64,000 nucleotides of DNA, from the NCBI RefSeq assembly GCF_001307155.1, contig NZ_CP012830.1, forward strand, positions 4,338,501-4,402,500, in the 5' to 3' direction. This document shows positions 35,525 to 43,497 of this stretch, piece after piece (position 1 is the stretch's first letter; every line of letters begins with the position of its first letter). Source of the DNA: Pseudomonas fluorescens. GTDB lineage: Bacteria > Pseudomonadota > Gammaproteobacteria > Pseudomonadales > Pseudomonadaceae. The notes under the pieces were generated by a model that had not been told where the DNA came from, did not search any database, and saw nothing but the letters and a program-made list of their open reading frames with translations. Position numbers and translations under genes: made by a program.

Positions 35525-35826
35525 GATCGTGTCCTCTGTGGTCGATTTGGCGCGAGCATCGGACAACATGAGCCCGATTACTGGGTATGTTTTTACGCCT
35601 GGCGGCTGAGCATTTATTGAGCTGAATCAACAATGCTTCTTTCAGCAGCGGTGCTTGGGCGCACAACGACTTTTTGTGATTTTTATCAACCCCGGACAGC
35701 ACCTGCCCACTCACTATCGACATTAACCAGAGAGGGTGTTCGTCGATCCGTGTGCTGATGGAAGGCCGGCACGGGAGTGCTGTTCATCGGTTTCGACTGA
35801 CCAAGCATCTGCCGACGAGGTGTGTG
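35525..35826. promoter_or_regulatory. Divergent regulatory region with two FNR/ANR-like boxes
   Basis: This 302-base gap without a gene contains TTGAGctgaATCAA (35617-35630), 93 bases from the BON start, and GTGATttttATCAA (35676-35689), 138 bases from the Usp 5 start. Each has one mismatch. Confidence 0.6.
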
Positions 35827-36738
35827 ATGTTTGAAATTCGCCGTTTACTGCTGATCGCTCCGAGCGAAATGTCCCGTACCCCCGCGTTTGATCGGGCGGA
35901 ATCCCTGGCGAGAGCGACGGGCGCGATGCTGCACATCGTGGCGTTCGATTATGTCGAAGCGCTGGCGGTCGCTGGCCTGTTTGACCATCAGGCCATGGCG
36001 CAGGCGCGCGAGGGATATTTGCAGGTGCACCGTCACTGGCTAGAGCAGCAGGCCCGGTTTGGGCAATGCAAAGGCCTGCACGTAAGCACTGAAGTGGTCT
36101 GGGCCAAGCCGGGTATCGAGGAGGTGCTTGAGTACGTAAACGACTTCGGGGCAGACATCGTGATCAAGGATGTACAGCATGTATCGGCATTTCAACGGGT
36201 TTTCTACAAGCCTCTGGACTGGCTGTTACTGCGCGACTGTCCAGCCCCCTTGCACCTGGTCACCGATGCCAGAAACCCGTTGCCCTTGAAAATACTGGCG
36301 GCTATCGACCTGTCCCATCTTGAAGAGCTGACGCAGGGGCTGAATGACCAGATCCTCGATATTGCTTCGAAGCTGGCCTTGTCCTGTGGCGCGAAGTTAC
36401 ACCTGCTCAATGTCAGCGGCTGGATTGTGAACGGCGACTCCGGCGTGAACCTGCAATACCTGACCATGCGGGAAAGCTTGAGAGACGCGGTCAGCGATAC
36501 CCAGATTGAAGCCTTTGATACGCTCGCCGAACGCTATGAGATTCCAGAGGCGAAACGGCATCTGTTGACCGGTGTCCCGCACAAGATGATCGAGCGTTTC
36601 GCGGCGAGTAATGAGTTCGACATGATTGTGATGGGCACCGTGCACTATCGGGGCGTGAACGTATTTCTCGGCAGTACCGCCGAGAACACCCTGAACCGGG
36701 CTCCCTGCAGTCTGATGATCGTCAAGCCGCCGTATTGA
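35827..36738 (+). CDS. Universal stress protein, tandem UspE-type (Usp 5)
   Basis: A 303-residue protein with two Usp domains: FQRVFYKPLDWLLLRDCPA in domain 1 and MGTVHYRGVNVFLGSTAEN in domain 2. The start at 35827 aligns with its paralogues and follows GAGG. It is the closest paralogue of Usp 2. The four-gene exporter operon starts 74 bases after its stop and could be read through from this gene. Confidence 0.92.
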   Translation: MFEIRRLLLIAPSEMSRTPAFDRAESLARATGAMLHIVAFDYVEALAVAGLFDHQAMAQAREGYLQVHRHWLEQQARFGQCKGLHVSTEVVWAKPGIEEVLEYVNDFGADIVIKDVQHVSAFQRVFYKPLDWLLLRDCPAPLHLVTDARNPLPLKILAAIDLSHLEELTQGLNDQILDIASKLALSCGAKLHLLNVSGWIVNGDSGVNLQYLTMRESLRDAVSDTQIEAFDTLAERYEIPEAKRHLLTGVPHKMIERFAASNEFDMIVMGTVHYRGVNVFLGSTAENTLNRAPCSLMIVKPPY

Positions 36739-36812
36739 TGGCGTATCGTGGTGGCGGTATTCGATAACTGCCAGTGCCCAGGGGCATCGGCCGATCGGGA
36801 GCAGAAGCGCTC

Positions 36813-37532
36813 ATGAGTTCGGATCAAACGGGTTCTGCCGATCATCCGGCGATTGATTCGAGCGGCCTGACCAAATGGTTCGGGGAAGGGGACGTACGAA
36901 TGAAGGCTGTCGATCAGGTCTCACTGGTCGCACAGTTCGGTGAAATGGTGTTCATCGTCGGCCCGTCAGGGAGCGGCAAGACCACCCTGCTGAGCATGAT
37001 CTCCGGCATTCTGCGGCCGGATGCCGGTACGGTGAAGATCAATGGCAATGACATCTGGAGCCTGAGCACCGATCAGTTGGCGGAATTACGCCTCAATAAC
37101 ATCGGTTTCGTGTTTCAGGACTACCATCTTTTTGCACGGCTGACCGCTGCCGAGAACGTCGCGATTCCCTTGATCCTCAAGCACTGTGATTGGGACAAGG
37201 CCATAACGCAGGCGAAGCAGAGCCTGGAAGTGGTCGGCCTCAAGGATCGCGGCGACATTCTGCCGGTCAAGCTGTCCGGCGGCGAACAACAGCGGGTGGC
37301 GATCGCCCGGGCGATCATCGGCGGCCCGCAGCTATTGATTCTCGACGAGCCCACCGCGTCCCTCGACGGTGACACCGGGAAGATGATCATTGCCTTCGTG
37401 AAGTCGAATATTCTCAACCAGCAGCGTTGCATTCTGATCGTCACTCACGACGCGCGGATCAATGAGTACGCCGACCGCATCATTCACATGGAAGATGGCC
37501 GCATCAGCGAACCTGACCGGACCTCGTCATGA
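36813..37532 (+). CDS. ABC exporter ATP-binding subunit (DevA/MacB type)
   Basis: A 239-residue ATPase. Walker A is GPSGSGKTT, Q-loop VFQDYHLF, signature LSGGEQQRVAIARA, Walker B LLILDEPTASLDG, and the H-loop His is in VTHDAR. It is the first gene of a four-gene set joined by ATGA overlaps. It energises the DevC-like permease encoded last in the operon. A GGGAG ribosome site lies about 11 bases upstream of the chosen ATG. Confidence 0.9.
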   Translation: MSSDQTGSADHPAIDSSGLTKWFGEGDVRMKAVDQVSLVAQFGEMVFIVGPSGSGKTTLLSMISGILRPDAGTVKINGNDIWSLSTDQLAELRLNNIGFVFQDYHLFARLTAAENVAIPLILKHCDWDKAITQAKQSLEVVGLKDRGDILPVKLSGGEQQRVAIARAIIGGPQLLILDEPTASLDGDTGKMIIAFVKSNILNQQRCILIVTHDARINEYADRIIHMEDGRISEPDRTSS

Positions 37533-38416
37533 AGAACCGGGTGCTGTTTGTGCTGGCAGTCATCGGTGTATTGGCCGGGGTGACCGCCGCCTACCTGCTC
37601 GGACGCACGCCCCGTCCATTGCCGCCAGCCTTCGCCCCGGCGAGCAGCACTTATGACACCGCGATTTATGCGAACGGGATTATCGAAAGCGAGCAGCCCG
37701 GCGGTTCCAACATCGTGATTTACCCGCAGGTTTCCGGGCCGATCACTCAAGTGCTGGTGCAAGAAGGGCAGGCTGTCACCCGCGGTACGCCCCTGGTGAC
37801 CATCGATGACGCCGTGCCCAGGGCAAACTTCGAATTGGCGCAAGCCAGTCTGAAAACCGCTCAGGACCAATACACCAAGCGCCTGGCGTCCTACGGGATT
37901 GATCCCAAGTCCATCAGCAAGGACACGCTGGACACCGCAAAAGATACCGCGGCCCAGGCACAGGCAGCGCTCAAGGCCGCGAATGCCACGCTTGCACAAT
38001 ATGCGATCAAGGCCCCGGTGGATGGCGTGGTCCTGGCCATCAATACCACCGTGGGCAGCTATGTGTCACCGCAGGGTGCCTATGATCCGTATATCCAGCA
38101 ATTCAGCCCGTTGCTGGTGATGAGCGCTGAACAGACTTATCTGGCGGTACGTTGCTACGTGGACGAGATCCTGATTGCCCGCTTGCCGACGCCCGAACAT
38201 ATCCGTGCACAGATGTTGATCCATGGCTCGGATATCAAGGTGCCGCTGGAGTTCGTTCGCGTGCAGCCGTATGTGTCGCCGAAAATCCAGTTGTCCAATC
38301 AGCGTCAGGAGAAAGTCGACCTCAGGGTGTTGCCGGTGGTTTTCCGGTTCGAGAAAAAAGACCTCCCGATGGTGTATCCGGGGCAGTTGGTGGATGTCTT
38401 CATAGGGCAGAAATGA
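37529..38416 (+). CDS. HlyD/DevB-type membrane fusion protein
   Basis: A 295-residue adaptor. It has an N-terminal membrane anchor (VLFVLAVIGVLAGVTAAYLL), a biotinyl-lipoyl-like lobe (GPITQVLVQEGQAVTRGTPL), a short alpha-helical hairpin (about 95-150) and a beta-barrel domain (FEKKDLPMVYPGQLVDVFI). It bridges the inner-membrane ABC pump and the outer-membrane factor. Both ends overlap their neighbours by four bases. Confidence 0.9.
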   Translation: MKNRVLFVLAVIGVLAGVTAAYLLGRTPRPLPPAFAPASSTYDTAIYANGIIESEQPGGSNIVIYPQVSGPITQVLVQEGQAVTRGTPLVTIDDAVPRANFELAQASLKTAQDQYTKRLASYGIDPKSISKDTLDTAKDTAAQAQAALKAANATLAQYAIKAPVDGVVLAINTTVGSYVSPQGAYDPYIQQFSPLLVMSAEQTYLAVRCYVDEILIARLPTPEHIRAQMLIHGSDIKVPLEFVRVQPYVSPKIQLSNQRQEKVDLRVLPVVFRFEKKDLPMVYPGQLVDVFIGQK

Positions 38417-39909
38417 TGTGCCAGTTCCGCGTCCATCGACCTCTGCGATTGCATGCCCGGGTGCTCCCCGCGATTATGTTGATGGCAATGAGCGCTTGCA
38501 CCGTAGGCCCGGACTTTTCGCGTCCGCCAACGCCGTCGCAGAGCGGTTACACCGGCAATCCGGCGACGACGACCGTGGCGGCGCAGGGTCAGGCGCAGCA
38601 TTTTTTGCCGGGGGCTGAAGTGGTGCCTGACTGGTGGCGGTTGTTCAAGTCCGGCTCTCTGGATGCAGTGGTTCGCCAGGCGACGGCCAACAACCAGACC
38701 TTGCAGGCTGCCGAGGCTAGCCTGCGGCAAAGCCAGGACACGCTCATGGCCGGTCATGGGGTTTTCTATCCGCACCTGGATCTTCACGCCGGCGCGACCC
38801 GCGAACGCAATGCTCCGCTCCAGCAAGGGCTGTCGACGGGAGGGACGATCTTCAACGTCGTGACCCTGAGTGGCACGATCAGCTACACCCTCGATGTGTT
38901 TGGCGGACAGCGTCGAACGGTGGAAGGCCTGCAAGCCGAGGTCGACCATCAAGCCTGGCTGACCCATGCGGCTTACCTCACCCTGACCGCCAATGTCGTG
39001 AATACCGCCATCGCCCGTGCCGGCTATGTCGCGCAATGGCGCGCCACCGAGCAGTTGATTGCGCTGCAAAAACAACAGCTTCAGACCACCGAGGTCCAGG
39101 TGCGCAGCGGTACGGCGCCTTATTCGGCGGTGCTCAGTTTGCGCAGCCTGATTGCCAGCAATGAGGCCTTGTTGCCGGCGCTGGAGCAGAAAATCAGTCA
39201 GGCCGAGCATTTGCTGGCCACCCTCGAAGGTGTAGCACCCACCGATGTCAGCCTTCCTGACATCGAGCTGACCGGTCTTTCGCTGCCCACCGATTTGCCG
39301 GTCAGCCTGCCTTCGAGGTTGGTCCGGCAGCGGCCGGATATCTTGTCCGCAGAGGCACAGCTGCACCGGGCCAGTGCCAACATCGGGGTGGCCACGGCGG
39401 CGATGTTTCCCAGTTTCAATCTGACCGGGACCTACGGTACGGCCGGGTCGAACCTGGGGTCATTATTTGCGAGTGGTGGGCGGTTCTGGAGTGTTGGCCC
39501 CTCCATCGATGTCCCGCTGTTCCAGGGCGGTAGCCTGTGGTTTGGCCGAAAAGCGGCGATCGATGCCTATCAGCAGGCGGCAGCGAATTATCGGCAAACC
39601 GTGCTCGAGTCTTTCGCACAAGTGGCCGATGCCCTCAAGGCCCTGGAGTTCGATGCACAGGCCCTGCAAAAACAGACCGAGGCACAGGCTACCGCTGAAG
39701 AGGCGCTGCGTTTGCTGCAAGCCAACTACCGATCGGGCCTGGTGACCTATCTGGATCTGCTGGCGGCCGATGTGCAGTTGCATCAGGTCAACATCGCTTA
39801 TCTGCAAGCACTCGCCCAGCGTCATCAGGACACCGTCGGGTTGTTCGTCGCGCTGGGCGGCGGCTGGTGGAACACTCCGCCCCCTGCGGGCAGCAGGCAG
39901 ACACCATGA
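38413..39909 (+). CDS. Outer-membrane efflux lipoprotein (NodT/OprM family)
   Basis: A 498-residue TolC-family outer-membrane factor. The N-terminal signal ends at a lipobox (MAMSAC, then TVGPDF), the typical OprM-like start. The two OEP repeats cover about 85-290 and 295-490, including PSRLVRQRPDILSAEAQLHRA and YRSGLVTYLDLLAAD. Having its own outer-membrane factor makes the operon a complete tripartite exporter. The start at 38413 overlaps the fusion-protein stop (ATGATG allows 38416 as well). Confidence 0.92.
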   Translation: MMCQFRVHRPLRLHARVLPAIMLMAMSACTVGPDFSRPPTPSQSGYTGNPATTTVAAQGQAQHFLPGAEVVPDWWRLFKSGSLDAVVRQATANNQTLQAAEASLRQSQDTLMAGHGVFYPHLDLHAGATRERNAPLQQGLSTGGTIFNVVTLSGTISYTLDVFGGQRRTVEGLQAEVDHQAWLTHAAYLTLTANVVNTAIARAGYVAQWRATEQLIALQKQQLQTTEVQVRSGTAPYSAVLSLRSLIASNEALLPALEQKISQAEHLLATLEGVAPTDVSLPDIELTGLSLPTDLPVSLPSRLVRQRPDILSAEAQLHRASANIGVATAAMFPSFNLTGTYGTAGSNLGSLFASGGRFWSVGPSIDVPLFQGGSLWFGRKAAIDAYQQAAANYRQTVLESFAQVADALKALEFDAQALQKQTEAQATAEEALRLLQANYRSGLVTYLDLLAADVQLHQVNIAYLQALAQRHQDTVGLFVALGGGWWNTPPPAGSRQTP

Positions 39910-41048
39910 AATACTCGGGCATCCTGCGGATCGGCTTCAAGCTGCTGGTCAATGACAAGGCCAAGTTTTCGGCACTGCTGGTAGGGATTACTTTCTCGGT
40001 GTTCCTGATGTTGCAGATGACCGCACTGTTTGCCGGCATCCTCAATCGCGCCCACTCGACGGTGACCAATATCGGCGCTGCGATGTGGATCATGGACCCG
40101 GCCGTGAACACACCGACCATTGTCATTCCTCTGCCCGACTATTTGCTCGATGCCGTACGCAGCATGGAGCAGGTGCGCTACGCGGTGCCTGTATTCATTG
40201 GCGGCGCCCAGGTCAGGTTGGCCAGTGGCACCTATCAGGCGGTCAGTGTGATAGGTCTCGACGACACCAGCCTGTTCGGTCGCCCTGAGCTTGAAGAGGG
40301 TTCTATCGAGGACATTTACGCGGAAAACGCATTCATCATGGTCCACGACGCCGAATTTTCGAAACTGGAGAATCCACGGATTGGCACCTCCTTCGAGCTC
40401 AATGACCACCGCGGCACCATCGTCGCCATCGCCAAGGTACTGACCAGTGGATTGACCGGCATACCGACGCTCTACACCACCTACCGGCGAGCCATCGAAT
40501 ACATCCCGACCACTCGTTTCACAGTGTCTTACATTCTGCTGGAACCCAGAAACAAGGCCGCAGAGGCCGGGATCAAACAGCAGGTTGCGCAGTTGGGCTA
40601 TGTCGCCTTGACCCGGGGAGAGTTCAACCAGCGGATTACCGATTTCTACATCTATCAGACCGGGGTCGGCACCAACATACTGACGATGACGGTGATCAGT
40701 TTCCTGGTCGGGTTATCCATCTCCGGTCAGACGTTCTACACCTTCATTCTGGAAAACCTCGACAAGTTCGCAGCCCTCAAGGCCATTGGCGCCAAGGGCC
40801 GCGAGCTGATCTACATGATCCTCTTCATGGCAACGTTCACCTGCTTGACGGGGTACGGACTGGGGGTCGGGCTGGTCACGTTGATGATCTTCACGGTGCG
40901 CACCTATCTGCCCAATTACGCAGCGATGATTACGTTCTGGAACCTGGGGCTGGCGTTTGGCCTGGTGCTGTTGATCGCCGGGGTTTCCAGTTATGTGGGC
41001 ATACGCAAGGTGCTGAAAATCGAGCCATTCGACATTTTCAGAGGCTGA
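39906..41048 (+). CDS. ABC exporter permease (DevC-like, FtsX fold)
   Basis: A 380-residue permease. TM1 is at about 17-42, a large extracytoplasmic domain follows (about 45-255), then three C-terminal helices (ILTMTVISFLVGLSISG; ELIYMILFMATFTCLTGY; LGLAFGLVLLIAGV). This is the four-TM FtsX/MacB fold, and it resembles cyanobacterial DevC, which exports heterocyst glycolipids. The cargo here is unknown; a lipid or envelope component is plausible. The start overlaps the preceding stop (ATGA). Confidence 0.88.
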   Translation: MKYSGILRIGFKLLVNDKAKFSALLVGITFSVFLMLQMTALFAGILNRAHSTVTNIGAAMWIMDPAVNTPTIVIPLPDYLLDAVRSMEQVRYAVPVFIGGAQVRLASGTYQAVSVIGLDDTSLFGRPELEEGSIEDIYAENAFIMVHDAEFSKLENPRIGTSFELNDHRGTIVAIAKVLTSGLTGIPTLYTTYRRAIEYIPTTRFTVSYILLEPRNKAAEAGIKQQVAQLGYVALTRGEFNQRITDFYIYQTGVGTNILTMTVISFLVGLSISGQTFYTFILENLDKFAALKAIGAKGRELIYMILFMATFTCLTGYGLGVGLVTLMIFTVRTYLPNYAAMITFWNLGLAFGLVLLIAGVSSYVGIRKVLKIEPFDIFRG

Positions 41049-41080
41049 GCCTCGATAAGACGGAGCCAGCCCGGCTGCTG

Positions 41081-41094
41081 TTGATAAATATCAA
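41081..41094 (+). promoter_or_regulatory. Perfect FNR/ANR box upstream of beta-CASP nuclease
   Basis: TTGATaaatATCAA ends 60 bases before the start codon at 41154. Confidence 0.85.
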
Positions 41095-41153
41095 GTGCCG
41101 GGTGACGTAAAGGGGGATCAATAGCGTACCCATCAGTGTTCAAGGAGACGGGC

Positions 41154-42530
41154 ATGCGAATGACATTTCTCGGTGCGGCTGGCACGGTAACGGGCAGCAA
41201 GTACCTGCTGGAACACAACGACAAACATGTGTTGATCGATTGCGGCCTGTTCCAGGGCTACAAACAACTGCGCCTGCACAACTGGGACCCTTTCCACCTG
41301 CCGGTCCGGGATCTGGAAGCCATCGTTCTGACCCATGCTCATATCGATCACAGCGGCTACCTGCCGGTGTTGGTGCGCAACGGTTATCGCGGCCCGGTCT
41401 ATGCCACGGCGGCGACTTGTGAGCTGGTCAAGATACTGCTGCTCGACAGTGGCCGCCTGCAGGAAGAGGAGGCTGAATACGCCAACCGCCATGGCTTCTC
41501 CAAACATGATCCGGCCTTGCCGCTGTACACCGAACAGGACGCGCACAGGGCCCTGAAGCTGTTGCGGCCAGTGGAGTTGCACCATGAGGTCGACATTGCT
41601 CCGGGGATCAGCATTCAATTGCGCTGTGCCGGACACATCCTTGGAGCGGCCACCGTGGAAGTGCGTGCAGAAGGCATTAGCCTGGTGTTTTCCGGGGACT
41701 TGGGGCGGCCGAATGATCCGTTGATGTTCACCCCGGAAACCATCGAACAGGCCGACTATTTGCTGGTGGAGTCGACCTACGGCGACCGTCAGCACCCCGC
41801 CGAGCCCCCGGAGGAGCAACTGGCCGACGTTATCAACCGCACGGCATTGCGCCACGGCATTACTTTGGTGCCCTCATTTGCGGTCGGGCGTGCGCAATTG
41901 CTGATGTATCACCTCTATCGCCTGAAACAGAAGAAGGCGATCCCCGACCTGCCGATCTACCTCAACAGCCCCATGGCCACCGATGTCACTCGCTTGTACC
42001 AGCGTTTTCGCAGTGAGCACCGGCTGTCGCTGGAGGAATGCGAAGGCATGTGCCATGCCGCGCATTTCGTGCGTTCGGTCAAAGACTCCATGGACCTTGA
42101 CCAACAGCGCACCCCCGCGGTGATCATCGCTGCCAGCGGCATGGCCACCGGCGGGCGGGTGCTTCACCACCTCAAGGCGCTGGCACCCAACCCGCTCAAT
42201 ACGCTGCTGGTTCCCGGTTTCCAGGCCGGGGGAACTCGCGGTGCGCAGATCATCGCCGGTGCGCCTTCGGTGCGGATTCATGGCAAGGACGTGCCGATTC
42301 GAGCCGAAGTGGTGCCCATGGGGACCTTGTCCGCGCATGCCGACGGGGATGAAATCATGCAGTGGCTGAGGGGCTTCAAGCGGCCACCGAAACACACCTA
42401 CGTCGTGCACGGAGAACCCAATGCATCGGATGTGCTGCGCCGGCGCATCAGCCTGGAGCTGGGGTGGTCGGTCTCGGTGCCTGAGTACCGTGACTGCGTT
42501 GAGTTGACCGGCGTTCCGGTCCCGGCCTGA
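41154..42530 (+). CDS. Metallo-beta-lactamase/beta-CASP RNA-processing exonuclease
   Basis: A 458-residue protein with the metallo-beta-lactamase core (THAHIDHSG, FSGDLGR), a central beta-CASP domain (STYGDRQHP, FAVGRAQ, IIAASGMATGGR) and the C-terminal RMMBL motif with LSAHADGDE. This is the layout of bacterial CPSF73-like nucleases. It likely degrades or processes RNA during anoxia and may remodel the stress transcriptome. The start follows AAGGAG. It is transcribed alone from a perfect FNR/ANR box. Confidence 0.92.
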   Translation: MRMTFLGAAGTVTGSKYLLEHNDKHVLIDCGLFQGYKQLRLHNWDPFHLPVRDLEAIVLTHAHIDHSGYLPVLVRNGYRGPVYATAATCELVKILLLDSGRLQEEEAEYANRHGFSKHDPALPLYTEQDAHRALKLLRPVELHHEVDIAPGISIQLRCAGHILGAATVEVRAEGISLVFSGDLGRPNDPLMFTPETIEQADYLLVESTYGDRQHPAEPPEEQLADVINRTALRHGITLVPSFAVGRAQLLMYHLYRLKQKKAIPDLPIYLNSPMATDVTRLYQRFRSEHRLSLEECEGMCHAAHFVRSVKDSMDLDQQRTPAVIIAASGMATGGRVLHHLKALAPNPLNTLLVPGFQAGGTRGAQIIAGAPSVRIHGKDVPIRAEVVPMGTLSAHADGDEIMQWLRGFKRPPKHTYVVHGEPNASDVLRRRISLELGWSVSVPEYRDCVELTGVPVPA

Positions 42531-42668
42531 AATCCTGATGACCGAAAGTCCCTTGCCGGTGTGGCGGCGAGGGGCCTTTGGCCAACAGCTTTCGCTGGGT
42601 GACGGGAGTTCTGGGTGCGCAATCCCTGTTGCCTGTTTTTCTGACCGTTGTCATCAACCGGTTTTTCT

Positions 42669-43166
42669 TTACTCGTCACGTGTCCAGCTGACGCTCAACT
42701 GATATTGGTCATCATCGTAATGGTAATTCGCGTGGCCTTTGAAAGCGCCTGTCAGCGCATGACCCAGGCGGTTGGCGAGATGGATGCCGGTGGTGGTCAC
42801 GACCAGAGCACCCTCGGAGTCGGTCAGCTTGATGAGGCGCTCAAGGGCATGATCGGCTTTTTCCTGCCGCTCGGTGTTTTCGATCAGATTGACGATTTCT
42901 TTTCGATGCTTGAGCAAGAAGCTGCCGGACAGCGTTAGCGTGCCCGCCGGCCTGTTGTCATCGATGCGCCGACAGGCCGGGCAGGTCACCGTTTCGGCAT
43001 CAGCGATCACCGTGTTTTCAGGCTGCTTCCAGGTCCAGTTACCGGCCTGATAAATTGCATCGCACTTCGAACAGATGGCCGAGCCTGCGACTCGCTGCAA
43101 TAAGTAGGGGTCATGGGCAGGTGTCTTGAACAGTTGGTTTTTTTGACTGAGCTGATATTTGTCCAT
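42669..43166 (-). CDS. Zinc-ribbon protein (BCAM0308-like)
   Basis: A 165-residue protein with two CxxC knuckles, CSKC (about 32-35) and CPAC (about 64-67), forming a treble-clef or ribbon. An alpha/beta domain follows with TTTGIHLANRLGHAL. It resembles the BCAM0308 family, named after a gene in the Burkholderia cenocepacia lxa region. The function is unknown. The start at 43166 follows GAGGAAC. An FNR/ANR-like box (43303-43316) lies about 137 bases upstream. Confidence 0.78.
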   Translation of the reverse strand: MDKYQLSQKNQLFKTPAHDPYLLQRVAGSAICSKCDAIYQAGNWTWKQPENTVIADAETVTCPACRRIDDNRPAGTLTLSGSFLLKHRKEIVNLIENTERQEKADHALERLIKLTDSEGALVVTTTGIHLANRLGHALTGAFKGHANYHYDDDQYQLSVSWTRDE

Positions 43167-43497
43167 GACCTGTTCCTCGCAAATGAGAAGGATAAAAACT
43201 GCGCCCCCAGCTCTGTTTTCAGATCGATTTTTACCGATAGTGCCCGCTGACAGAACCGTGGAATTCACGGGTTCATTTGGCCGCGGCTGGTTGTTGTACA
43301 GGTTGATTTTTGTCAACTCGAGGTCAATGGCTGATGGTCAGTCATCTGGACCAGGTGCGCTGCATGCGCCCGCATACAGGCACCTGTGAAGGCCCCGCGA
43401 CGTCGTGACTTTGTTGATAAAAATCAACGTCGCGTGAGCCATTTCAGGGAAGCTGCAAGTACCTGCCTGTTGCAGGATGACTCGGGAGAACAACCTG
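43167..43497. promoter_or_regulatory. Divergent regulatory region with two FNR/ANR boxes
   Basis: This 331-base gap contains TTGATttttGTCAA (43303-43316), facing the zinc-ribbon gene, and the perfect TTGATaaaaATCAA (43414-43427), 71 bases before groEL. The second box is embedded in a longer palindrome (CGACGT...ACGTCG). No gene is seen here. Confidence 0.8.
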
